In this document: positions 1-5,500 of the stretch, in pieces
How positions within the stretch are numbered: the stretch's first letter is position 1
Layout: each line of letters opens with the position of its first letter
Source of the DNA: Myxococcota bacterium
GTDB taxonomy: Bacteria > Myxococcota_C > UBA6777
Reading direction: 5' to 3'
Length of the DNA stretch: 5,563 bases
Assembly (NCBI GenBank): GCA_023150835.1
Contig: JAKLKB010000200.1
Coordinates: 1-5,563 of the forward strand
The notes under the pieces: generated by a model
The model's input: the letters and a program-made list of their open reading frames with translations, nothing else
What the model was told of the DNA's origin: nothing
Databases searched by the model: none
Made by a program: the position numbers and the translations under genes

Positions 1-76
1 CACGGCTTTTTTGGCTACGGATCGCTCCCGTATGTGTACGCTTCCAACAGATATCGCTGCTTTAGACACCCTCTTA

Positions 77-136
77 TACGAGATCCGCTCGTTGTGTGAT
101 CGTAAAAATGTAGGGGCAGCCCCCTGTGGCTGCCCA
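77..136 (+). repeat. Left copy of long inverted repeat (family 1)
   Basis: This 60-bp segment matches the reverse complement of 880-939 at 52 positions by hand alignment, with six mismatches and two 2-base gaps. It contains an 8-bp hairpin, GGGCAGCC at 114-121 pairing with GGCTGCCC at 128-135 around a 6-base loop. There is no T-run after the stem, so it is not a classic intrinsic terminator. The GTAGGGGCAG core resembles the short palindromic intergenic repeats scattered through many bacterial genomes; that likeness is from memory and was not searched. Confidence 0.8.
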
Positions 137-158
137 AGAACTGGGGGGTGAGGGGTCA

Positions 159-308
159 GAACATCGCGGATCCAACCACCTTCTCTCCAGAGCAAACCTT
201 TTTCGCAAACCCCCTCTCATAGGCGTCAGGTTAAGCCAAGGAAAGCCCCCCGCCCTCCCCCCTTACAGGGGTACAAAACACGAAATAGGCAGAGGATTCG
301 CGATGTTC
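159..308. repeat. Short nested inverted pair (159-173 and 294-308)
   Basis: GAACATCGCGGATCC at 159-173 matches the reverse complement of GGATTCGCGATGTTC at 294-308 at 14 of 15 positions, with about 120 bases between the arms. The pair lies between the left family-1 repeat and the tandem array. The intervening DNA includes a small CCCC-TTACA-GGGG hairpin at about 258-270. The function is unknown; it could be the remains of another small palindromic element. Confidence 0.55.
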
Positions 309-323
309 GGAGGCGAGGGGGAG

Positions 324-676
324 ACCAGCCCCGAGGGTACCTTGCGCGATTGAAAAGCAGCCCCGAGGGTACCTCGCGTTGTGGGAAAGTACCCCTGAGG
401 GTACCTCGCGTTGTGGAAAAGCAACTCCAAGGGTACCTTGCGCGATTGAAAAGTACCCCCGAGGGTACCTCGCGTTGTGGAAAAGCAACTCCAAGGGTAT
501 CTCGCACGGTTAAAAAGTACCCCCAAGGGTATCTCGCACGGTTAAAAAGTACCCCTAAGGGTACCTCGCACGGTTAATAAAGTACCCCTAAGGGTACCTC
601 GCACGGTCGAAAAGCAGATCTGGGGGGCACTTTTGCTTTCGAGCAGCAACCCCGAAGGCTGCTTTTGATCGCCGTG
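324..676. repeat. Tandem array of 32-bp units
   Basis: Units begin at 324, 356, 388, 420, 452, 484, 516, 548 and 581. The period is exactly 32 bp except one 33-bp unit at 548. Two decayed copies follow in phase at 613 and 645. The consensus head is AGTACCCCNAAGGGTACC or AGCAACTCCAAGGGTACC. Three tail variants occur: TTGCGCGATTG, TCGCGTTGTGG and TCGCACGGTTA. Units starting at 388, 452, 548 and 581 contain a perfect GTACCC-N4-GGGTAC palindrome. The whole unit repeats, with no unique spacers, so this is not a CRISPR array. Tail order is A, B, B, A, B, C, C, C, C. The decayed unit at 645 overlaps a 6-bp hairpin (642-647 with 658-663) followed by three further T residues, which is a weak terminator-like structure. 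Confidence 0.93.
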
Positions 677-752
677 TGCATGGAGACAAAAGCCCCCGTG
701 TTCGCGGCACTTCAAGCGAGAGAGTCGTTGGTGTGAAAAGCGATGCTCTCTT

Positions 753-809
753 CGCCGATACGGGGTCAAGGGGCGACAGTCTATGGCGGGGCGTGGGGCA
801 GAACCCCAC
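753..809 (+). repeat. Dispersed repeat family 2, copy A
   Basis: This 57-bp segment is homologous to the reverse complement of 3693-3751. The two share a perfect 22-bp core at 760-781, whose middle reads GGGGTCAAGGGGCGACAG, plus flanking matches CGCC on one side and ACCCCAC on the other. Copy A ends in a perfect 6-bp hairpin, GTGGGG at 793-798 with CCCCAC at 804-809 around a 5-base loop. No open reading frame of note lies in it. Confidence 0.75.
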
Positions 810-879
810 AACACACGAGCCAACCGTATGATACGATATCCGAGCGTACACAAAGGACAGTACGTACACGCCCGATTAT

Positions 880-939
880 TGGGCCCACAGGGGTCTGCCC
901 CTACGTTTTTACGAGATCACACAACGGGCGGAGTCCGTA
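880..939 (-). repeat. Right copy of long inverted repeat (family 1)
   Basis: This is the opposite-facing partner of 77-136. The shared blocks, read on the minus strand, are CGTTGTGTGAT, CGTAAAAA, GTAGGGGCAG and CCCCTGTGG. It begins 17 bases beyond the pbpC stop codon in the direction of pbpC transcription. On that strand it forms an AGGGG-CAGA-CCCCT hairpin that could slow or end transcription, although no U-tract follows. Confidence 0.8.
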
Positions 940-955
940 CGATTTTGGCTCAGAA

Positions 956-3499
956 TCAACGGACCGAAACGACGACCGGAGGAGAGCGAAAGCGCCCGTC
1001 AGGTGTGGTTGCAAAGATGCGGAATTGTCCACGACGCAGCGGCCAGCGCATCCGATAAGGCCAAGCCTTTCGCCCGATCTCGTGGCCGTTTGCGTACCAG
1101 ATCACCGAGCCGATCGGCTTTGAGATATCGACCTCAAGAGAAAGTGTCGAATAATCCGAGGGGATCGTCTCGTCAAGGATATAGCGTGCGCCATCTGTGG
1201 GGCTACGGATACTCAGCGACAATGCGTGGGAAGAAGCGTTCTGTGTGGGCGGACAGGCGGGGCTGTAGCGATGAGGGGGCTGCGGAAGTTGCATCAGATG
1301 CGCCCAAAGTTGATAGGCTGGTGGGACCAAGACAAAGGGGCGTTCGATCGTCTCTTTTGGGGAGCAGGTGGACCCTGCAAGAAGGCCGTTGCGTGGGTCG
1401 ATGCGCAGAGTCCGATGGAAAGGGCAACGCTTGTGGAGGTGTTTGTGGGCGGGTGGAAACCACTCTTCGACCGTTCCCGGGCATTGCGATGAAGCCGGAA
1501 ATCCAGACATCGCGCAGATCATGGTGTGCTTCCATGTCGAGGGCGGTTGGGGCGGTTGGATCGGCTTTTCAGGTTCGAGGTGTTTCATCGCCTCGATCAT
1601 CACCTCTCGAAAGATCAGTCCACAGCCCACTCCTCCCGATACTCGGCGCATTCGTCGCTGATCGTGGTTTCCTACCCAACACCCCACCGTCACACGATCA
1701 CTAAACCCAAGCGCCCAAGCGTCCCGATGTCCTTGGCTGGTGCCTGTTTTGACTGCCGTTGGAAAAGGCAGTTCGAGAGCGCTATAACGTCCGAATGATG
1801 GGAGTCTTGCGATCGGGTCTGCAAGGATGTGGGCGACAAGCTGTGCGGCCTCTTTTGGCAACAGCTGTTCTTTGGCGAGAGGTGACGTGAGCAGATGGCC
1901 TCGCCATTGCGTCGTTGGGACGGGGCGTTGGAGACTGTCTCGCGCTTGATGAAGCCAACGCAACGGAAAGCTTTGACCACTGCGCGCAAGGACGGCGTAA
2001 GCACGGGTCAGATTCAATAGGCTTTCTGCTCCTCCCCCCAGTGCTAACCCCAGTCCGTAATATCCGGCGCTTTTGTCGTAGTGGTGCATACCGACTTTGC
2101 GCAGTTGTTGGAGGACTTCGGCGACGCCTACCTTGGCGAGCGCGTGTAATGCAGGGATATTGCGGGAATTCCCAAGCGCCACGCGCATCCGCAACGGTCC
2201 AAGCGAACGGTCGTCGTAGTTTTGGGGATGGTACGCCCCCTTTTTCCAGAGGAAAGAAGCCGAGATATCCGATAAAAGCGTGGCACCTGTGTATTGGCGT
2301 GTTTGGATGGCTTGGGTGTAGAGAAATGGTTTGAGTGTTGAACCCGGGGCGCGTGGTGTGCGCACGTAGTCGATGGCACCATGCTTTTCTTTGTCGAGAT
2401 AAGCGTGCGATCCCACATAGGCCAGTATCTCCCCCGAACGATGGTCGATCACGATCACTGCGCCTGTTCCGACGCCGTAAGACGTGAGTTGGGACAGATG
2501 TTGTCGCAAGATCCGCGCTGTGGATTTTTGAAGGCGCAAGTCGATCGTCGTGCGGATCGTTGCGATCTGGCGTCGAAGAGAGGGCGTGGATTGGCGTTTC
2601 CACGCAGCCGCGATCTGCTCGGTGAGATGGACGCTTTCGATAGATCGTCGGGGCTTTGGGCGCAAGTGCAAGGGATCATCCAAGGCTTCGAGATACTGGC
2701 GTTGTGTGATCAAGCCCAAGGTGTGGGCGCGTTTGAGGATACGTTGGGCGCGCTTCCACGCTTTGCGCTGGCCAGACAAGCGGAAGGGGTTGAGTTGGCT
2801 CGGAGACCACGGAAGCGCCGCAAGGAAGGCGGCTTGGGCGAGGCTGAGATCGGAGGCTGGGCGGTCGAAGTAAAGCAGAGAGGCGCGCTGAACGCCTTGA
2901 ACGCGATTGCCATAGGGAGCGCGGTTGAGGTATTCGCGGAGGATGCCTTCGGCCTCCAGATCGCGCTGCAAGACCAAAGCCCAGTACATCTCTTTGATCT
3001 TGTTGCTGTAAGTGCGCGCAGCAGGGCGCATCTGGCGAACCAACTGCATCGAAAGCGTGCTGGCCCCCGATATCCGGCGGCCTTTGCTGGTATTGCTCCA
3101 CAGCGCCCGAAGCACCGCCCACGGATCCACTCCATGATGGCGGTACAATCGGTGATCTTCGGCAGCGAGTGTCGCGATACGGATCGCTGAGGGAAGCCGA
3201 TCGCCCGGAAGCCATGTGCCAAAACGATCGTTGGCAGCAGGCTCTTCGTGCATAAACCGACCGTTGCGATCTTGGATGCGCAAAGAGATCGTCCCTGCCG
3301 CAAACCAATCGTGCGGGAAGGGCTGCCACCACAACGCCACCATCAAGCCGATCGTTGCGAGTAGCGCGATATTGATCCCCCAAACCGCCGAATATCCGCA
3401 CATTCGACCGATACGCTTTTGTTTTTGGCGTTGCTTCTTCTTTTGCAAGACCTCGGGAGGTAGGGGGAGTGGAGCAGATCGCAGCGGTGATGTCGACAT
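956..3499 (-). CDS. pbpC: Penicillin-binding protein 1C, bifunctional peptidoglycan synthase
   Basis: This 847-residue class A PBP would polymerise lipid II glycan strands and cross-link peptides on the outer face of the inner membrane. A basic cytoplasmic N-terminus (19-33) precedes a transmembrane helix at about 36-58. The GT51 transglycosylase domain has the catalytic EDHRLYRHHG motif at 114-123 (Glu114), GASTLSMQ at 145-152 and ILREYLNRAPYGN at 186-198. The transpeptidase domain has STLK with nucleophile Ser387 and Lys390, SRN at 445-447 and KTGTS at 584-588. A linker with four cysteines (662, 673, 692, 712) leads to a C-terminal BiPBP_C-like domain at about 763-847, typical of the PBP1C subgroup. 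All active-site motifs are intact. I chose the internal ATG at 3499 because AGGAAG lies 5 bases upstream. The open frame extends to 3637, but that start has no ribosome site and would put 46 atypical residues before the basic segment. In proteobacteria pbpC often neighbours an alpha-2-macroglobulin gene; none is visible here. Confidence 0.96.
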   Translation of the reverse strand: MSTSPLRSAPLPLPPEVLQKKKQRQKQKRIGRMCGYSAVWGINIALLATIGLMVALWWQPFPHDWFAAGTISLRIQDRNGRFMHEEPAANDRFGTWLPGDRLPSAIRIATLAAEDHRLYRHHGVDPWAVLRALWSNTSKGRRISGASTLSMQLVRQMRPAARTYSNKIKEMYWALVLQRDLEAEGILREYLNRAPYGNRVQGVQRASLLYFDRPASDLSLAQAAFLAALPWSPSQLNPFRLSGQRKAWKRAQRILKRAHTLGLITQRQYLEALDDPLHLRPKPRRSIESVHLTEQIAAAWKRQSTPSLRRQIATIRTTIDLRLQKSTARILRQHLSQLTSYGVGTGAVIVIDHRSGEILAYVGSHAYLDKEKHGAIDYVRTPRAPGSTLKPFLYTQAIQTRQYTGATLLSDISASFLWKKGAYHPQNYDDRSLGPLRMRVALGNSRNIPALHALAKVGVAEVLQQLRKVGMHHYDKSAGYYGLGLALGGGAESLLNLTRAYAVLARSGQSFPLRWLHQARDSLQRPVPTTQWRGHLLTSPLAKEQLLPKEAAQLVAHILADPIARLPSFGRYSALELPFPTAVKTGTSQGHRDAWALGFSDRVTVGCWVGNHDQRRMRRVSGGVGCGLIFREVMIEAMKHLEPEKPIQPPQPPSTWKHTMICAMSGFPASSQCPGTVEEWFPPAHKHLHKRCPFHRTLRIDPRNGLLAGSTCSPKETIERPFVLVPPAYQLWAHLMQLPQPPHRYSPACPPTQNASSHALSLSIRSPTDGARYILDETIPSDYSTLSLEVDISKPIGSVIWYANGHEIGRKAWPYRMRWPLRRGQFRIFATTPDGRFRSPPVVVSVR

Positions 3500-3504
3500 C
3501 GCGT

Positions 3505-3510
3505 CTTCCT
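3505..3510 (-). promoter_or_regulatory. Ribosome binding site that fixes the pbpC start
   Basis: Read on the minus strand, AGGAAG is followed by five bases and then the ATG at 3499. This favours the 847-residue product over the longer open frame starting at 3637, which lacks any comparable site. Confidence 0.75.
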
Positions 3511-3692
3511 GTGGCTTGGCATGGGTGGAATGCCCGAAGCAGGCAAAAAAGTGAGCGCGTTGCTTGTACAAAAAAGCGAACGCATCGCCTATCCACTTGG
3601 CATCTACATTCTCGACAAGAAAGAGAGATGCGCGCAAGATGGGCGTTCTGTGAATTGGTGTTGAGGCGACTTTCTGGGCTTGTTTTGGTTGG

Positions 3693-3751
3693 GTGGGGTG
3701 TCACCCCCAGACCCCACAAGGGACTGTCGCCCCTTGACCCCGTGTTTGGCG
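3693..3751 (-). repeat. Dispersed repeat family 2, copy B
   Basis: This is the opposite-facing partner of 753-809, with an identical 22-bp core at 3722-3743. It contains local palindromes, GGGG-TGTCA-CCCC at 3695-3707 and CAAGGG/CCCTTG around the core. It lies about 190 bp upstream of pbpC and 130 bp upstream of the rightward genes, so it could affect expression of either; that is inference. Confidence 0.75.
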
Positions 3752-3883
3752 GAACAAACAGTGGTTTTTCAAACTGAATGACTCTGCCGCTTGAACGCTC
3801 GCGAACGCGGGGGTTTGCTCGCAAGCCACGCCTCTTCTGTTGAAATACACGACCTGTTGTCAAACAAAAAGGAGTTGTAAGCG

Positions 3884-4255
3884 ATGCACGATTTGTTGGA
3901 ATTGGGAAGGAGTTGGATCGCGATCTATGGACGCCCCGCGCTGTTCGGGATCGTCTTGGTGTGGGCCTATTGTTCGCGCTTGGTGGATCTTGCTGACGAT
4001 CAAGGCAAGCGCATTCAGGAACATCTGTTCGCACCCGTGATCTTGTTGATGACGCTGGTTTGGGCGGGCGTCTGGGGCTTTGTCGTACCTGAAGCTGTGC
4101 TGTTCTTGCTCAGTCGTTCGCGTGGAATTCTTTCTCCGCTTACAAGCAAGACGCTGTGGGTGGTCGGATTTGGGGCCTACTTCTTTTGGTGGATCTGGAC
4201 GATGGTGTACATCATCACTCCGTTTCGTCGGATCATGCGCAAACAGCGCCGTTAA
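3884..4255 (+). CDS. Small integral membrane protein of unknown function
   Basis: I do not recognise this 123-residue protein. It has a hydrophobic segment at about 18-30, a long one at 48-76 interrupted by Pro69-Glu70, and a third at 90-112 rich in Trp, Phe and Tyr. A basic tail (RRIMRKQRR, 115-123) is likely cytoplasmic. A polar stretch with LVDLADDQGKRIQEH (33-47) separates the first two segments. It has one cysteine and only two histidines, so there is no obvious metal site. The ATG is preceded by GGAG at 3871-3874 with a 9-base gap after an A-rich run, a good ribosome site. It is the first gene of a probable three-gene unit, with 57 bp to the next. Context suggests a link to metal homeostasis, but nothing in its own sequence shows this. 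Coding status is supported by start signal, composition and operon position. Confidence 0.75.
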   Translation: MHDLLELGRSWIAIYGRPALFGIVLVWAYCSRLVDLADDQGKRIQEHLFAPVILLMTLVWAGVWGFVVPEAVLFLLSRSRGILSPLTSKTLWVVGFGAYFFWWIWTMVYIITPFRRIMRKQRR

Positions 4256-4312
4256 AGAAAAGAACTCACAAACAGATGGATAGGGATAAGGTGGCGGAGG
4301 CGGAAACAGGCG

Positions 4313-4882
4313 ATGGTGTTGGTGCATCTGGTGTGTGGTTGGCGTGGTGTTGGAAAGACCCGATGGATCGAAGAAAAGATCGATCGCAAGCCACAGGGAG
4401 AACGTTGGCAAGTGTGGTTTCCTGCGCAAGCCGTCGTGCGCGGGGAGTCGTTGAAAAAAGCGAACGAGCAGGTACGTTGGCGATTTTTGCCGAGCGCGTG
4501 TGCTTGCTGCACAGGGCGAGTAGCGTTTCAGGTCGCGTTTGTGCGGGCGATCCGAGAAGATCGGCCGACCTGTGTGTGGATCGAGATCGGCGCAGGAGTC
4601 GATCCACAGGGTCTCTTGGAAGTCTTGCAGGGAGAAGGCTTTCGGGAAAGTGTGCGGGTCGGGTCGGTGGTGGCGCTGGTCGAGCAGAGGCAATGGAAGC
4701 AACCGCGTTTGCAAGCACACGAAGGATATCGAGCGCATCTCGAAGCCGCCGACACGCTGTATCTGCGCAACACGCTGGTGGCCGATACAATCGAAGAATC
4801 CGATACAATCGAAGCATGGACGGAGTTTCGCGAACAATGGCGAGGCAAACGCATCGTGATGTGGTCGGATGAAGCGATCTGA
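4313..4882 (+). CDS. Short CobW/COG0523-like (YeiR-type) G-domain protein
   Basis: This 189-residue protein resembles the N-terminal G domain of COG0523 P-loop GTPases, which act as metal chaperones or insertases. A Walker A motif, GWRGVGKT, lies at 9-16. The family CxCC metal motif is at 63-66 (CACC, followed by TG). A counterpart of the family E-[PT]-[ST]-G-L-x-x-P segment is EIGAGVDP at 91-98, with the glycine displaced. The HEGYRAHLEAAD stretch at 136-147 matches the family's segment before the guanine-binding motif. There NKxD is expected but the sequence reads RNTL (152-155), so guanine specificity may be lost. Full family members exceed 300 residues; this one lacks the C-terminal CobW_C domain and ends after the last core strand. 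A second oddity is a repeated SDTIEAW/ADTIEES stretch at 157-169. GGAGG lies 12 bases before the ATG, rather far, but Walker A at residue 9 fits the family start. The adjacent Fur-type gene supports a metal role. Confidence 0.8.
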   Translation: MVLVHLVCGWRGVGKTRWIEEKIDRKPQGERWQVWFPAQAVVRGESLKKANEQVRWRFLPSACACCTGRVAFQVAFVRAIREDRPTCVWIEIGAGVDPQGLLEVLQGEGFRESVRVGSVVALVEQRQWKQPRLQAHEGYRAHLEAADTLYLRNTLVADTIEESDTIEAWTEFREQWRGKRIVMWSDEAI

Positions 4883-4917
4883 TCGGTCGAAGGCAGGCCC
4901 ACTTGTCCGAACGGGGG

Positions 4918-4945
4918 TGTTTTTGGCGGGGGGGTGTGGTATGTT
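4918..4945 (+). promoter_or_regulatory. Possible extended -10 promoter for the Fur-family gene
   Basis: TGGTATGTT at 4937-4945 fits an extended -10 element (TGN followed by TATGTT), with a poor -35 candidate TGTTTT at 4918-4923 and a 16-base spacer. It lies 36 bases before the chosen start at 4982. The spacer contains the G-run at 4928-4934. An internal promoter would let the repressor be made independently of the two upstream genes. Confidence 0.3.
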
Positions 4946-4968
4946 GCGCGAGGCCGAAACAGGAAGAT

Positions 4969-4972
4969 GGAG
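4969..4972 (+). promoter_or_regulatory. Ribosome binding site that fixes the Fur-family start
   Basis: GGAG (within GGAGAAG) is followed by nine bases and the ATG at 4982. The same frame is open from a GTG at 4934 and has another ATG at 4967, but the GTG has no convincing site and the 4967 ATG has its purine run only two bases away. Confidence 0.6.
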
Positions 4973-4981
4973 AAGAAAGCG

Positions 4982-5440
4982 ATGGGCAAGAAGAAAGAGG
5001 AGTGGAAGAAGATCTTGCGGGAGGCGGGTTTGCGTTCGACCGCTCCGCGTGTTGCGGTGTTGCAGCTTTTGTGTACATCGGGTCGCCCGTTGTCTCATGG
5101 CGAAGTCCTCGAAACATTGGGCCACGACGATTGGGATCAAGCCACGTTGTACCGCAACTTGCTCAAGTTAGAAGAAGCGAAACTGATCCGTGTGGCCAGC
5201 CGCGCAGGTGGGATCACTCACTACGAATACATCCAGCCGGGTGAGGAAACGCACCATCATCCGCATTTTGTGTGTGGAGATTGTGGGCAGGTCTCGTGTC
5301 TTCCGTGTGATCAAGTCAGTCTCAAGGTGGATGAAAAATGGCGAACTCTGCTTGCGGAAAGCGAACTGCAATTTGTTGGGACTTGTACCCATTGCCGCGA
5401 AGAACGCCCACACGAAGACGTCGAAGAAGTCGAACATTAG
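4982..5440 (+). CDS. Fur-family metal-responsive transcriptional repressor (Fur/Zur/PerR type)
   Basis: This 152-residue protein has the standard family length and layout. A winged helix fills about 1-75, with LRSTAPRVAVL at 17-27 and a recognition helix in DQATLYRNLLKLEEAKLI (52-69). The dimerisation and metal domain contains HHHPHFVCGDCG at 91-102. By spacing against E. coli Fur, His39, Glu82, His93 and His95 correspond to the regulatory site ligands His33, Glu81, His88 and His90; the third-site Asp89 is Pro94 here. CxxC pairs at 98/101 and 135/138 can form the structural Cys4 zinc site. An additional CLPC (106-109) is less usual. The C-terminal tail is acidic (HEDVEEVEH). The metal sensed cannot be fixed from sequence; the adjacent COG0523-like gene leans towards zinc, and PerR or Fur remain possible. 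The gene follows its neighbour by 99 bp, so co-transcription and a private promoter are both plausible. Confidence 0.93.
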   Translation: MGKKKEEWKKILREAGLRSTAPRVAVLQLLCTSGRPLSHGEVLETLGHDDWDQATLYRNLLKLEEAKLIRVASRAGGITHYEYIQPGEETHHHPHFVCGDCGQVSCLPCDQVSLKVDEKWRTLLAESELQFVGTCTHCREERPHEDVEEVEH

Positions 5441-5444
5441 GGGA

Positions 5445-5462
5445 TTTGGAAAAAGATCCAAA
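5445..5462 (+). terminator. Weak hairpin after the Fur-family gene
   Basis: TTTGGA at 5445-5450 pairs perfectly with TCCAAA at 5457-5462 around a 6-base loop, five bases after the stop codon. The stem is AT-rich and has no T-run after it, so it is a poor intrinsic terminator. It may only protect the transcript end or be fortuitous. Confidence 0.3.
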
Positions 5463-5475
5463 GACAAGAAGAGTC

Positions 5476-5500
5476 CACGGAAGGCACGGAAAACACGGAA
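5476..5500 (+). repeat. Three CACGGAA copies at 9-bp spacing
   Basis: CACGGAA occurs at 5476-5482, 5485-5491 and 5494-5500, exactly nine bases apart. It lies in purine-rich DNA just before the G-rich tandem repeat. Similar ACACGGAA-type strings are familiar in intergenic DNA of several phyla, but I could not search for them. Confidence 0.65.

Larger units (their letters stand above)
1..955. other. Gene-free, repeat-rich region
   Basis: I find no credible complete gene here. Short open frames exist on both strands but show no family motif. Those across 226-577 arise because a 32-bp repeat, whose length is not a multiple of three, is open in several frames at once. The region contains a pair of long inverted repeats near its ends, a 32-bp tandem array, a short nested inverted pair and one copy of a second dispersed repeat. 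From 677 to 752 I see only unremarkable sequence. The right end abuts the stop codon of the minus-strand pbpC gene, so pbpC transcripts probably run into this region and may end at one of its hairpins. Confidence 0.8.
3500..3883. other. Divergent intergenic region between pbpC and the plus-strand genes
   Basis: These 384 bases must hold the promoters for both pbpC (leftward) and the gene at 3884 (rightward). No -35/-10 pair stands out on either strand. A TTGTCG with a poor -10 lies about 110 bases before pbpC on its strand, and TTGCTC at 3815-3820 precedes the rightward gene without a good -10. The region contains copy B of repeat family 2 and, overlapping its edge, a small perfect hairpin (TGTTTG at 3743-3748 with CAAACA at 3755-3760). 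I see no convincing AT-rich Fur- or Zur-type palindrome. Confidence 0.7.

Noticed and set aside
1-151. C-terminal tail of a gene entering from the left (frame open from base 2 to a stop at 149-151)
   Set aside because: The peptide looks mildly protein-like (LDTLLYEIRS), but two other frames are also open at the edge and the end of this one lies within the inverted repeat. There is too little sequence to call it.
226-577. Repetitive peptides encoded across the 32-bp array
   Set aside because: The period is not divisible by three and the frames are open on both strands at once, as expected of a repeat without stop codons. No start signal or family supports translation.
324-612. CRISPR array
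   Set aside because: The full 32-bp unit repeats with only small variants. There are no unique spacers and no cas genes.
2381-3190. 269-residue plus-strand open frame inside pbpC
   Set aside because: It is antisense to the conserved transglycosylase region and shows no motif of its own.
3500-3637. 46-residue N-terminal extension of pbpC from an ATG at 3637
   Set aside because: No ribosome site precedes 3637, whereas AGGAAG sits correctly before 3499. The internal start also gives the usual short basic cytoplasmic tail and membrane anchor.
3840-3866. Zur or Fur operator upstream of the membrane-protein gene
   Set aside because: Only TTGA and TCAA half-matches separated by 16 bases are present; the centre is not palindromic or AT-rich enough.
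2676-4034. 452-residue minus-strand open frame overlapping pbpC
   Set aside because: It runs in another frame of the same strand through the pbpC coding region. It is rich in Arg, Ser and Pro and has no recognisable domain, while pbpC has every catalytic motif.
4156-4872. 238-residue plus-strand open frame overlapping the COG0523-like gene
   Set aside because: It is a shifted-frame shadow. The Walker A, CxCC and pre-NKxD motifs are all in the frame starting at 4313.
3860-5140. 426-residue minus-strand open frame opposite the three plus-strand genes
   Set aside because: It is antisense to clear family members (the COG0523-like and Fur-type genes), has low-complexity His/Pro/Arg composition and no family motif.
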